Shown: in pieces, positions 1 through 13,146 of the stretch
Layout of the letters: the number at the start of each line of letters is the position of its first letter
How positions within the stretch are numbered: position 1 is the stretch's first letter
Notes under the pieces: model-generated
The model's input: only the letters and a program-made list of their open reading frames with translations
What the model was told of the DNA's origin: nothing
Database searches by the model: none
Origin: Onchocerca volvulus
Taxonomy: Eukaryota; Nematoda; Chromadorea; Rhabditida; Onchocercidae
NCBI GenBank assembly: GCA_000499405.2
Contig: HG738137.1
Location: forward strand, 22,733,548-22,797,547
Length of the DNA: 64,000 nucleotides
Direction of reading: 5' to 3'
Position numbers and translations under genes: made by a program

Positions 1-504
1 ACTGTCGAGTTATGCGGTGGTCTAAAAAATATAGTAGCATGTGCAGCTGGTTTCGCTGATGGCTTCGGATACGGTAGTAACACAAAAGCAGCTATTATAC
101 GGTTAGGATTGTTGGAAATCATTATATTTATCGAGTTGTTTTATCATTGTTCAAATATTCGAACATACTTTGAAAGTTGCGGCATAGCTGATCTCATAGC
201 ATCGTGCACTTCTGGCCGCAATCGTAAAATATGCGAAGCGTTCGTTAAAACGAGAAAATCGATCGAGGAATTGGAACGAGAAATGCTGAATGGACAAAGT
301 GTTCAGGGCCCAATAACTGCTGAAGCAGTCTTTATAATGTTAAACAAGCACGACATGCTATCAAGATTTCCGTTATTCGTTGTGGTACATAAAATATGCC
401 AAAAAGAACTTTCACCCAGTCTTCTGATAGAATGTCTTCGACAATGCAAAAATAAGCTACCTAATAATCAAGTGGGAATTCAGTTATCATTAGTTATCAA
501 TTAA
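1..504 (+). CDS. NAD-dependent glycerol-3-phosphate dehydrogenase, 3' exon (5' partial)
   Basis: Interconverts dihydroxyacetone phosphate and glycerol 3-phosphate in the cytosol. The frame is open from base 1 to the TAA at 502-504 and gives 167 residues, about the C-terminal half of a protein that is usually about 350 aa. It shows the C-terminal catalytic domain: a CGGLKN motif carrying the conserved lysine, then GFADGFGYGSNTKAA, IRLGLLE, FFESCGIADLI-like spacing (here YFESCGIADLI), NRKICEAF, and a conserved EMLNGQSVQGP/TAEAV stretch. No intron interrupts this half, and the N-terminal NAD-binding domain lies off the left edge. A glycine replaces the more usual alanine in CGALKN. I am confident of the family. 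Which paralogue (gpdh-1 or gpdh-2 type) cannot be told. Confidence 0.95.
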   Translation, partial: TVELCGGLKNIVACAAGFADGFGYGSNTKAAIIRLGLLEIIIFIELFYHCSNIRTYFESCGIADLIASCTSGRNRKICEAFVKTRKSIEELEREMLNGQSVQGPITAEAVFIMLNKHDMLSRFPLFVVVHKICQKELSPSLLIECLRQCKNKLPNNQVGIQLSLVIN

Positions 505-506
505 TT

Positions 507-512
507 AATAAA
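507..512 (+). terminator. Poly(A) signal of the glycerol-3-phosphate dehydrogenase gene
   Basis: A canonical AATAAA begins three bases after the stop codon, so the 3' UTR would be very short. Short UTRs are common in nematodes. The signal is seen in the sequence; its use is inferred. Confidence 0.5.
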
Positions 513-3093
513 TTCTGGTAATGTAAAAGTGAAAATTCTTTCTATTGCATCCGGTCAATATTCCTAGAATAAGGCTATTTAGTAATATTTACATTTTCCA
601 TCTGTTTTTGACAATCTAGAAGAGATCATCACAACTGATCAACAAATTATATTTATTGGTCGGAACAAATAAGCAATTAATGAAAGAAACAAACAAATCA
701 TTACAACTTCAACATAACAAAGGAAGAAGAAAGTGAAAGAAATGGATTGAAATTATCAAAAATTCATATTTTTTTTGTTTATTTGAATCGAAGAATGATT
801 CTCATATCTATTATTCATAAATTTGCTAGAATTCAATCGTTTAATACTTTGATTCAATTGCGAAGATTTATTTGAGTGATTAAACTAAATATTTTTCCTG
901 GAGTTTCACAACATCCCACTAAAAATTTTCTTGAAGTTTTTTCACAGTAATTTAAAGAGAGCTCTCCAAGCCAGCTTTCTATAAACGTCTCACTAAAGTT
1001 CTTTCATGAAGAATATTTTTATTACAAAGTTATCGAAAGTATAATGTTGGATTTTTTGTTCTTCTTGGCTGTTTAAAATTGAGGAATAACAAGAATTTTC
1101 ATAAATTTCATAGTACACATACTTCATCAAAATTATTCAGGAAATTTTCACAGTGTATATGTCTCATCAAAATCATTCAGGAAGTTTTGAATTTATTCAA
1201 ATAATGCATGGATTAATTTGATCATCTCAGCAATATTTATCAGATGAAACGAACCTTGAAATAATATTAAAATTTCAAATCATTAGACAACAATTAAAGA
1301 TGAGTTAAGTGCCCGAAATAGTTTGCTTAGACTCATCAGTCAATGATTTTTGTTTCCTTCAAAAAGATCAAAAGAAATTCCTTAATGAACAAATTGAAAT
1401 AGAAGCGGTACACTATTTCGAAATCTCTACTCCTCAATCAATTAAGTGTTTGGAAAAAATTTGACAAAAAAAAAAAAAAAAAAATATTGTATTTTAACTG
1501 AAAAAAGCAAGGTAGATCTTTTGATAATTTTGCTTCAGATAAAGGATTTATCAAATTGTATGTATTAATTAAGAATGGATTAAAAATTGATTGTCATTGA
1601 TATGATTTCCAAGTCTAGGAATTGCACGGGAGAATATGCTAATATTTCTTTGATCCCTTTATAACAGGTTTTTATTGCCTGCCAATTAATTGGTTTCCGT
1701 TTGATGAGAATGACTTAATCATACGCATTTACTCATATCTACTGGATTTTAAGTAGTTTTTGCAAATGCTCATGTTAGTGCTTTAAAATTTTGATATTGA
1801 TAATATTATCTGAATTTTTTATTTCATCTTTATTATAATACAATCACAATCACAACCATCATTACTCTCACCAAAATCGCCACAAACACAGTTTTTTCTT
1901 CGAGCATAAATACTTGATGGACCTAATTTTCCCTCCTTTTGCTTTACTTTTTCATTTTCAAAAATTATGGGTAAATGAATTTTTGGTTATGAAAGTCATA
2001 TTAGTTATGAAAGTAAATAAGTAAAACAAAACATTGGTGTGAAAGAGGCAATAACATTATGCAAATTGTTTTCAGCAGAAAATGTAACCCAAATTCAGAA
2101 TTTGGATATACTATTTATGAAATAATTAGTAAATTTCGTGAAAGGAAATGAGAAAGAATTATGGCGTAGTCGACCGGAACTAAAATAAGTAAATTCAATC
2201 TATTTTTTAATTACTCTTCAAACATTTAAATACGAAATTCTTCATAGCTTCTACGTTGCGTTTATTATAGTTTATATCAAATTCTTATTGATTTATCACA
2301 ATTTTTATAAGAATCTATTTCTAAATTCTGAGCAGAATGTTATTGATGCTTTCTTGTTTCACTTTTTTTTTTTTTTCAGTATCTTAAAATCTATAATTTT
2401 TTCAAATATCTCAAATGAAACTTCGCGCAATAAAAGTTTGTGATGTCCCTTATCTTAAAAATTTGCAATAATAGCATTAGAACACTAGAAATAAACAGAA
2501 TTTTATCATCAGTGAAAATTATTCTTTTGTTTCCATTTTTTCCAGAATATCTTCTAGTTTTATATTTGAATGTTTTTAGCATTTATATTTTCATCAAAAA
2601 GAATTGATTTTTTTCCGTAATATGGTCGGATATTCTTAGCAGTCTGATCTCTCATTTAAATATGATCTAATTCTAAACAGCTGGAATAGTCCCTCTAAAA
2701 CATTCCGAAATAAACACCCAAAAGCATTATATTTTCGTTCTTATTAGATTTTGCTATTGCATAAATGATGACAAAAGCAATTATTACCGAGATTCATTTT
2801 GATTAGTGCAAACAAATAAAAATTCTATACATACTAGTGGTGATTAATACATAATCGCACAGTCTGATTAAAACAATGCCAAGTAACGAATTTAGATCAA
2901 AAATGATCAAGTAAACAAAAAAAAGACAAAAAAGAAAAAATACCTAAAAAAATTCTGTGTCTTTTTTCTAAGTTTACAAAGAGTATTTAAATTTGCAATC
3001 TGTGTTATTATTTGACAGTTCGAGGGCGGGAAAATTTGAAATTTTCTGAATAATTGATTTGAACAAATCTGACGTCTTATAAAATAACAGAGA
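513..3093. other. Intergenic, no gene seen
   Basis: AT-rich sequence with a 19-base A run at 1466-1484 and short poly-T runs. No frame looks coding, and the longest ORFs here carry no recognisable motif. Confidence 0.5.
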
Positions 3094-3288
3094 TTAAATG
3101 CATGATACGTGGTAAGGATCTAAGAGTACGAAAAGTTGTTTAAATGCTTTTTGTAACTGTCGTTCTTCCTTCGCTCCATGCCTCAATGCTACTATTGATC
3201 CACTATTGAACTGTTTCCTGATGAAATGTCTTCTTCGTACTGTTGACCGCTCCTTCTCCGTCAAACCGTCCTCAGAATTGAATTTTAA
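3094..3288 (-). CDS. Putative terminal exon, family unknown
   Basis: A minus-strand frame of 64 codons begins directly after a perfect TTTCAG acceptor (intron end at 3289) and runs to TAA at 3094-3096. Composition is coding-like: charged residues, an RRR motif, and few of the F/I/N/K codons typical of noncoding AT-rich frames. The GC content of 3.10-3.48 kb is visibly higher than its flanks. The translation includes EDGLTEKERS and FNSGSIVALRHG. I do not recognise the family. Upstream on the same strand are further short open stretches, separated by GT...AG intervals too short to be introns, so this may be a decayed gene. There is no ATG in the exon, so a 5' partner would be needed. Confidence 0.35.
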   Translation of the reverse strand, partial: LKFNSEDGLTEKERSTVRRRHFIRKQFNSGSIVALRHGAKEERQLQKAFKQLFVLLDPYHVSCI

Positions 3289-3299
3289 CTGAAATTACC

Positions 3300-5007
3300 C
3301 CAAAGTCTTCTCCTTTTAGACCCTCCTGGGACTCATGGACCGTTCTGAAACAATTTACCCGCTATATGATCTTTTCGGCTCTTTGATCCCTTTAAAACTA
3401 ATATTTACCTCGTTCACATTTCTTCATACCGAACACAAATAATTACATTTGTTCGGTTTTGCCGACAAGGTAGATCAAAAATTTGAGATCGGTTTGCTGA
3501 GATATGTTGAAATATTACAGTAGGGTAATTTGAACATTGTTGCTAGTGATTTCGCGCAAGTTTGGCTTAAAAAAAAGCTCAATATTTATTCCTATAAAAT
3601 CTTTGATTATTCACGGCATATAATTTATTGTAACTTATAAAACTAATTAAGAAATGATAAATCAGATTAATAATGGTCTTGATAATTATGATCACCAGTC
3701 ACTGATTAGTTATCGATTAGATTAATTTCTTTATTTATCAAACTTAATCCGACAGATTGTACTTTTAATTACTTAGTTTTTTGATCATTCTGGTTGAATA
3801 TGATACATATACTTTAGTTGTTTAATTATGTTTTAGTTTCAGTTATATTGAAAAATTAAAGTTATTCTCATTCGAAATATAAGAGTTTTGAAAATGTTCA
3901 AATATCATAACAATTTATTGTAATTATCTTGCAATAAAATGATTTAAAATTCTATACTTATCTAATTTGTTTATAGATATTGAGAGATTATTAAATGGCC
4001 TTGTTATATTCTATTATTGTTTCTTTTTCTAATTTACTTTACTTTTTCTGTTTTTGCGAAAGTTGTGATATTCAGAAATATTAATGATCATAGTTATCAG
4101 ATGCTGAATTTTGTTTTCACTTATTTTGTTCAGTGAATTAATCATTTTTTATTGCTTATCGAATTTTTTGAATTCGTGTTTTTCTCATATTTTTCGCCTA
4201 AATTTTTAGGTTTAATTGCTGCTCCTAATGACTTTGATGTTAATTTAATTGTTAATTTGATGTTAATTTCTCAAACTCTTTTTTAATGATTCTTTTCCAA
4301 ATGAACTTAAATTGCAGGAAAAGCAATCACTTTTATTCATTTGAAATAAATTTTATTATATTTTTCAAACTAATATTAAATAAATAATAGAGCAGTGAGC
4401 AATTTGAAATATTGCAAATTAATTATAGGATTATGTTTAAAAACTACCCAAAAGTAACGGTAACATTAAATGTTCCTTGAATTAATTTTCAGAAAAGTTT
4501 GGGATGGAAGAACTGAAATTTTTAATCGATTTTCATGATGTTTGGCTGTGTCATCCTCTAAAAGATAAACCCATTCCTGGTTGCAGGATTGATGATGTAC
4601 AAAACTCCCTATTCAGCAAAAATCAATAAAATTAAAAATACTTTCTGTAAAGAAATGAAAACCCTTAACAACGATAGTTTTGCATCACCATCACACAATC
4701 TATGTTTCTTTTTTTCTGGATCTTAGTATCAATTTAGATAACAGGAAAAGAGATAACTTGTTTCAATAAAGATAAATTCGTCTGATAGCAATGCAAGATC
4801 ATCACTAATTAGTATATGAATTAAATAAATAAATAAGGTAAAAATTTATGGACTCTTAGATGAAAGGAACTAACTATAATAATTAAGCGATACATACTTA
4901 AATATCTTATAATCATTTCCAGGAAACCTTCAACAATTGTTAATTTTCAATAAATAAAATTACAATTGTAAGAAATTAAACAAAACACTACTGACGAATG
5001 TTATTTG
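3300..5007. other. Intergenic, no gene seen
   Basis: AT-rich spacer between the putative exon and the 3' end of the ENPP gene. It contains the convergent 3' side of the ENPP gene. No supported coding frame or structured RNA was seen. Confidence 0.45.
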
Positions 5008-8000
5008 TTATATGATGTTGTCATTATCATGATGTCCCCTTCTTTCTGGTAATAAAGTTCGTAGTTGGATTGCCTTGACATCTGACCAAACACTTCGATT
5101 GGTAAAAAATTCCATTCCAGTTAATAATTCTATATCGCGCATACGAACTGTATTGTCATAGAGATATTCCGAAGATTTCTATAAAAAAAAAAAAAACAGT
5201 ACTCACTACGAGAAAGATAAGATATATTTACGATAATAGAATTAAAGTAAGTCCAAAAGTGCCGTGATCACTAAATGCATTTAAAAGTTTCAAAACTTTT
5301 TAAAACGCTGACAATATCTTCTATTTTCTAATATTATAAAAATTTATCGACCAGTTTTTAGGTTAATTATAAATATTTTTATTGATCTGGATTTTTTCAA
5401 TTTTTCGAACTATACATTTATTTGAGTTGAAAACAAGTCCAATTTTCATCTAGAAGATAAGAATAATCGAAATTATCAGTCTTTTATCTTTTCAATTATC
5501 AATCAAATCATTTTAAAGTGGGTATTACTTTAATTGAAAATATCCCATATTCTAACAAAAAGTACACATTTTTTTCGGCATAAAATTAAATGCATAAATT
5601 ATCTTACCAAACAGTTTAAGTTTCTGCCTTTGACAGGTAATATGTATGGGATAAAGACTACATCCTTACATAGAGTATGACTGATTAATACATCATTTTC
5701 GCACCACATAAGCACGAAGAATAAGTGTGACGGATTACTTTTCCTGGAATTTGGTATTCATTTGAAGAAGAAAAGTAGTGGCCTAAATTAAATGTTCGGA
5801 TTGTTGGCCAAGAAATAAGATATGAAACTAACCTATAAGCTAGCGTAAGTATACAAAGTTTATCCGTAAACTAAATGTAAACAATGAGAATCATAAATGG
5901 CTGGCATTATCAAAGGACAAATTGAGTACCTGATGAAATCGTCACTGTCGCGTACTCCATCCCCATCTTGATCATATATTGCACCAGAGAAGAATCGTAA
6001 GTTACCATACTTGGCCAAATATTCAGCTGTTTCATTTAAAACAAATTGCCAAATTCCTGAAGGCTTTTTCCAATTTAGCAATATCTGTTGCATATTTTAA
6101 AGTATTTAACTTTCTATTAAAGATATCGCCAAACGACTAGATAACTCTAAATTATAGTCAATTTTGCATAACATACCATCAGCAAAATCTTTTGGTACAG
6201 GTATTCGAGTCAAATCAAGCGTACTATAACGATCTGAAATGACATCTATAATTTTACAAAATTTCAAACATGAACAAACTTAAAGAGATAAATGAATGAA
6301 ATGGATCATTAGAATTATCTGACTATTTGTGGACTTTTAGATTTTTGCAAATTATGGATTTCCTAAAAGATGCTTACATTATGAATGACTTGTTACATAT
6401 AATCGGTCTATCGGTCAGATCATCGCAGTGAACTCGATCGAATGGCTTTAGCCAACTTATTTAAAGCCTTTTGAGATATTTCGACTAGTCAGTGTTCATT
6501 ATGAGTTGTTTTATAAGCAATAGAAAAATGAGTTACCAAGGTTTCCGAATAACGAAATTAGCGTGTAATTTTTGTTCTTTGAAGTTTCACATGAATTCGT
6601 TTGATTGACATTTTCAATATAAGTCATACAATTTTCGCTGAAACAAATAGTCCTTTTAACTTTTGCAGGACATATATATGCCAATAAGTACATTTCTTCA
6701 CTATATCGAAAACATTACTTTGTCTCGTGCATCCACATAGTATTCTTCAGGATACCTTCTACCATGATTGTTTTTTGTAGCTTCTTATCAAAATATATGA
6801 TTGCGTTACATAGTTGTAAGCTGCAGAGTTGGCCCGGAAAATCATAAGCAGCACTGACAGAGCTATGTAATGTCTTTGGACAATTTTGATAGATATCATC
6901 CATCAGCTGAATCATATGAAAATATTGGAAAATAAGTAAAAAATTGAATTATTAGTTGCTATGGATATTTGCTAATTACTATGATTTACTTTGGATATAT
7001 TTCCGTTCCTTATTCTTGCTACATCAGACATCATTCATAAACAACAGATAAAATTATGAAGGAGAAAAGGCAAAGTGTAAGGATTGATAATTTCAGTTCA
7101 ACTTCAGCAATATCTGTAACTGTATGCTGTTCAGAATTGTTTTAAATTAAATTTAAATTGATTGATTCTCGCAAATGATACAAGAAATTACCGGGCAATC
7201 ATGTGAGGAATTACAAGTTTTTATGTTTATCTGATCAGTGCATTGATTTGGTGGATGATCGATAGATGTTACCGGAAAATTTGGCGGATTGCGGAGTGCA
7301 GTGAATAGAGTACCGTTAGTTCCATTATTTGGTGCCGCATCAATTCGTAACAAATCTTTATGAAAGAGTGATTATGGAAGACTTATTTTTTAAAATTCAA
7401 AAGAATATCATAAGTCGAAATTTCCAACTGACTCCACCAGAATAATAAATAATGTTCTGCCTTCTACTGCGCAATTATTCCGATGTTATTACAACACTCT
7501 ACAGATGTAGAACACAAACTGACAAATTCATTTTTTATCTACATTCATTTTGACTTCTAACATGAGAAACTTACGTGCGAATAAATTGTAAAGCTCAATG
7601 TTCTGGAATTCATTGATCTCCCGGTTCTGCGCAATATCAGGGCCGACAGCGATGAAGATAGCTCGCATGCTGACGATTCGATTATCGAAACCGTGGTCGC
7701 CGAAAAGTTTGTACGATTCTTTCTCTTCATCTGTTCTTAAAATAAGAAAAGTTTTTCGCATTTTCTAACATGGTTTGAAATATACTTTTATCGATACTAT
7801 TAAATATCTTTTCGAAAGTTATATTTGCCGAAAGATTAGTTCGACTTATTCTGGATTAGCTTAACAGATAATAAATTATGCGGAATAGCTCGAGATTGCT
7901 AAGTTGTAACTGAAATTCAGGTAACTATATGTATATATATAATGTTTAATTGTGGCAAAAACAGAAAACAAGCAATTAGATGATTGAAAGTGCCAGAATT

Positions 8001-11000
8001 CCGACAATTTCAGGTAAGTCTCATCGGAAAAAGACATACAGAAAAATGCACACTCCTGGACGTCCTTTAATGACAATATCGCCAATTCTTGGTGAGCCAG
8101 CATAATGAAATCTTAATGGCACTAAATCCTTTCTGTACGCCACATAATTATTTCCGTGTTGACATTCCATCTTCGAAATCATGTCATTGATGATACTATC
8201 TTCTGTAAAATCATAGAAGAGTATTTATATTGATGTGATTGTGAAGCTACTTGAGAATATCCACTAAGGGAAGTATTATTACCGTTTTGAGATGAATGAG
8301 CGGTTTGATTGATTTCTATTCGAGCTACTACGCCAGAGAAAAACATATCATTGAATTCTGGTCCTAAGTAATTCGTAGTAATCACAGATTTTGTTATATC
8401 CATTTGTTGCATACCTGATGAAAGCCAAAACAATGAAGGATATTTTTGTAAAATATCATGTTATCACAACTACTGATTGCAAAAAATTTCACTATTGAAG
8501 AAATCGTCGACGATATTTTCGGTTAAAAAAGGGAAGAATTTTGATCAAAATCTATCCTCTCCATGCTGTTTCAGAATTCAGACAATAAGTATTAAATCAA
8601 TAAAATGAAATCGAAAAAGCAAATGATTATTTTTCCTCTCTTTGGAAAATAATCAAAATTATTAAAAGCTTCGATTTCTAAAAAATTAAATGGACAAACC
8701 GTGATCGGAAAGAAAAATAAAATTAATGCAGCCCATGATACCCTCTTCAGTCAGTCGTCTTATCAAATAGTTAATCATTCCATCCATTAAGATCATCGCC
8801 GTGCGAACCTTAATAAAAAACATCGAAATAAATATTCTTCAGTTGAAATTAGATTCATTTAAATCTAATTTGGTTTAATTAAACAAGATCTGGTCTATGT
8901 CATACAAATTCTTCACTCTACCAGAGCTATGGTACATACTAAAATTTATGCAGATTAATTAATTCAAATCAGTTAAATAAAAAAACTTTATTCATAGTAC
9001 TATTATTTTAATCTCACATAATAAATTGAATTACTATTGATAGCATATGTAATAAGATTACCGCTTCAGAATCCGGTCCACTCATATGCCCGGCAAAATC
9101 CGGTTCCTCGAAATATGCCTGAATAAGCAATGGTCGTTCATCATCCGGCAGCTTCAACCATTTGATTAGCTGAAATTTCACACGATTCTTTTTCATTTGA
9201 CATTATCATTACAGATTATTGTCGTTTAAATCTGACGTATAAGTAAAAGAAGCAAGAAAATTCGTTATTCAGCAATTCAGATCTGTTTACTTTTATTTAA
9301 ATCGATTGTTCGAAACAAACTTAATTGTTATTAATTCAATGGAATTTTTAATATAAGTAGTTTATGTTACAATTATGCGCATTTAAAGATTAATAAACAA
9401 AGGTAAATTTTCAATTTATTAAATTAATTGCCAAAAACATCATACGTTTATCAATAACTATGATGACGAGAAAATGGATTAGTGGTACTAACTGTTGTTA
9501 AGACAATCGACGACGAAATTGAAAAGGAAAAAAGAAGAGAAAAGAAAATGACACTCTGAAATCCATCAATAATTACTTACTGTATCGACGCGATAAGTGA
9601 ATGGCACAGAGCTGTTATATCTCATCCAGAAATTCGGTAATTTTCCTGAAACAATTCCTTTTCGTAAAAATTGGGAAAAATGCAGAAAAGAAGAAAAATA
9701 TTAGTAAGTTAATTTGCTTGCTGGCATACATGTTTGCAAATGATGTTAATACATTTGGCATTCATCGAGAGTCCCTCCCGAAATAAAAACCAAGTTTTCT
9801 GTCTTTTCACTAAAAGGCATGGCGAGCTGGATGGAGCGACTCTAATTTTAAAAATCTGCAGCTTACTACAAATTTTTTGATTTTTTGCAATTATATTATT
9901 TATAACAAATTTCTATTATCCGTCTTCGAACAAATTGACTCAAAACAAAATTCTGTCTTTTTTTTTTCTTTTATTATTTCTAGATGATTTGAAAACTATT
10001 TCTTACCCATTCCTTCACTTCCGGGCCAAAAAAATACTCCTGATTTTAGACCAGCTTTTTGTGCCGTTTCCCATATCTGAATATTTTTGATTTTATTTAA
10101 ATTAGAAAAAAATTTGTGAAAAGAAAAATTATATGATACTGCTTCGTTATCGTGACTAAAATGTTTCGCTCGATCAAAGCGAAATTTCGATTTCAAATAA
10201 TTAGCATACATCGGCAATTGAATTCTATGAGAAGCAAGCTATAAAAAATTCCAAGAAAATATTGATAAAGTTCGAAATTGTAAAAAAAAGTCAAGAAAGG
10301 ATATTTACCGGTTCTCCGAGGTACCAACCAGATTGATTGGTATTTTTCTTGAAGAAAGCCTGAAATATATATTTGATAACTAATGAAATTGTTAAAACTA
10401 ACAAAACCGTGTCAGGGACAGGATTCGATAAGAAAAAAACCGACAAATCCATCTCTAAGATATCACTTGTTACTACTCGCACTTAGGTACAATTAAATAG
10501 ATTTGAACAATTAAACTTTCATTGAGCACTTTTTGAATGTAAAATTTTATTGATTCAAATATGAAATAAAAGGAAATACTTGGAATTGTGGATCGTAAAA
10601 ATGATTGTCGATGATTCCGTGCCAAGCAGGATAAAGTCCTGTTGCTATGCTATAATGATTTGGAAAAGTCTTGGAAGGAAATGTGGGTATCATATATTTG
10701 CTATGAGTACCAAAATTTATCAAACGCTGGATTGTTGGTGTGATATTCTTATCCAAATAACTATCCCGAAAACCATCAGAACTGATGATGAGCAATGGAG
10801 GTACGTCGAACCTGCGAAATAAATGTTTTAGCAATAAATTATAACTGATTGAAGTTATTTTATCGAAAGATTTCCCACAGATTTTCCTCGGATATTTTTA
10901 ACGATATTAGAAGAGAACATTTCGGGGAATGCATTCACTTACATGATATTATCAATACTTTTGAAAAGATAATCGTTAAGGATGGAGATATTGATTTTTT

Positions 11001-12904
11001 TTTGCTCTAAAATTACTTACTTCCTTTTGCATACGCTTAGATCGGAGTAATCAGGAGGTTCAACAATTTTTTTATCTTTTTGAAACTTCGCTCTTGCGAT
11101 TATATATAGGCCACCGAATATGATATTAGCAATGATGAGAAGTGGTATTACAATCCCCCATGCAAATATTGTGGATTTCGGTAATTTTACACCTTTTTCT
11201 TCTGTGTTTACTGAAATATCTTCCTTGAATTCATAAACGTCTACATTTGTCACCTGAAAGAGTTTTTAGGTTAATGCTAATGTTATTTTGATATAATGAT
11301 AATATGATGTTAATTTCTAAATGAAAAAGTGATGTCCATTTTCTTGTCATTAAGTTTTTTTTTTTTTTTTTCAAATTGTTATGCATTTTAGAAAAATGTG
11401 ACTACATAATTTTAATGCAATTATTTTTTTGATTTTACTTCTTAATGGATTATGCTTTGCTATTTGACAGAATACAAATTCGAGTGGAATTTTTAATCGG
11501 ATTCAAAATTAGTCATAAAACCGCAGAGAAAATTCATTACATTAACATGCACTTAGCTCGGGAATTGAGAATGTCGAGTAATTGTCATAATTGCATAATT
11601 ATTGACAGATTATCAAAATTGATAATAACTGATTGAAAGCAATCAAGAAAGCAAATAGATCAAAAATTGCAGAGAAATCATTCATGCATTCATGCTACAC
11701 TTGTTTAGCATTTGAAATGAATTAGAAAGATGAAGAAATTCAATAATTAAAGATCTCATGAGCCGACGAATAGTTTGATTCCTTAAAATTTCTCGTATTT
11801 TTCTCATTGCAATATGGTACAGGATGAAAAATGGATTGCTTTTTACAGATCGTCTTAGTTGTTGAGAAGAGAAATTTGCAGCAAAAAAGATCAAAGCCAT
11901 TCTTTGATGTTCCCTGCATTTTCTTTTTGTTTCACTTTTGAATCTCGAGAAAACTATTACTCTGAGAAGTACTCTCAGCAAATCGGTGAACTGCACCGAA
12001 AATTACAACATTCAAAACTAGAATTAGAAAAGAAAAAAGATCTTTTCTAAATTTTTCCTGATGACAGTGTCTGACTATCGTACAAACAAGGCTTCAAATG
12101 TTGAAATGATTGAGCTACGATTTTTACAACATCTATCATATTCTTCTAATCTTTGTTCATCGGCTACTATTTCAATTATTTCGAAAACTTTTTTAAGAAA
12201 AAAGACTTTCATAACTACCAAGATGCAGAAATGCGCTCTAAGATATTCGTCGATCCTGAAGCACTGATTTCTCTACTATAGGAAGAAGCAAATTTAGGAA
12301 CAATAATCAGCATCTTTATCAGTCCTGATTGCTGTTCTGTTCAATGAAACCTGAGTTCAGTCATATTAATTTAAATTCAGAAACTTTTATTCGTAAGTGT
12401 TTTCATACTTTTAACGGCGATCAATTTTTAAAATGAGTGATTAATTTAGTTCTAAAGTAAAAAAAGAAAAGTTTCTGTATGAATGAGAAATATAAGTTTA
12501 GAATAAAGTATTTATTTATCATTCTATTTCAACAAGTAAACAAGTTACAAAATCATTGATTTAATAGATTTGTTGAAATGTATGAGCAGTATGTTTTGAA
12601 ATTTTTGTTATTGATTGACTAAAAATCAAAAATCTATTGGAACCAATTGTCACATAGTCAAGTAATATAATCCCAAATCACATGAATGTAAATAAATTTA
12701 ATTTTATAGCCTCAAATATAAGCAACCAATCTCATGAACTCATTCCTTTAACTTTCATATATTGCTGCTTATTATATGTTGCTATATTGTGCATAATAAG
12801 AGGAATGAAACGAAATTTCATATTAATTTTGCATTTTAATTCCTTTCTACTTTTCCCACCATAATTATATGATTAATTTTTACCTTCGATTCAGCTGCGG
12901 CCAT
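5008..12904 (-). CDS. Ectonucleotide pyrophosphatase/phosphodiesterase (ENPP), type II membrane, 18 exons, 766 aa
   Basis: Hydrolyses phosphodiester or pyrophosphate bonds of extracellular nucleotides or lipids. Exons (high to low): 12884-12904, 11021-11253, 10580-10811, 10309-10359, 10007-10076, 9581-9645, 9062-9169, 8700-8808, 8283-8414, 8040-8202, 7575-7735, 7192-7355, 6719-6906, 6537-6637, 6177-6245, 5930-6056, 5608-5743, 5008-5178. All junctions are GT-AG and keep phase. Residues 1-33 are cytosolic and 34-60 form the membrane anchor. The catalytic domain follows: metal ligand D97 in SSDGF, nucleophile T133 in PSKTFPNH, D248 and H252 in EEPDFAGH, D295 and H296 in LSDHG, H409 in GDHGFDN. 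The C-terminal nuclease-like domain has a calcium-loop-like DQDGDGVRD. All zinc-site residues are present, so it is predicted active. The ATG at 12904 sits in a 7-codon first exon after a 1.6-kb intron. Substrate (nucleotide or lysolipid) cannot be told. Confidence 0.92.
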
Positions 12905-13146
12905 TGATATTTTCGTTGTTATTGCTGGTATTGGTATCCAAAATAAAATAAGTCTGCCAGTCCAAACTATCACAATAAAATGTATTGCTGCACTGTAAAA
13001 TCCGATTACAGGTTTCACAGTTATTAATAATTCTTTTACAAATCGCGATTCAATTTTTTTCACGGACAAAACATATTATGCATTATAAGAGGAATGAAAC
13101 AGAATTTCATGTTAATTCTGTATTTTTACTTCTTCCTTTTTCCTCC
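12790..13146. repeat. Direct repeat flanking the ENPP first exon
   Basis: Two diverged copies of about 70 bases, at 12790-12860 and 13079-13146. Both contain AAGAGGAATGAAAC followed by a similar AT- and pyrimidine-rich tail. The ENPP start exon (12884-12904) lies between them. Likely a local duplication; no function is evident. Confidence 0.6.

Noticed and set aside
9996..10217. N-terminal half of a minus-strand ORF (MPMYANYL...) taken as ENPP coding
   Set aside because: The ENPP frame resumes only at IWETAQKAGLK after a TTCAG acceptor at 10077. The upstream part is intron.
10580..10822. 80-codon plus-strand ORF
   Set aside because: Antisense shadow of the ENPP active-site exon.
12836..13069. 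77-codon minus ORF read as a small membrane protein
   Set aside because: Only its last in-frame ATG and seven codons belong to the ENPP transcript (exon 12884-12904). The hydrophobic upstream part is untranslated or intergenic.
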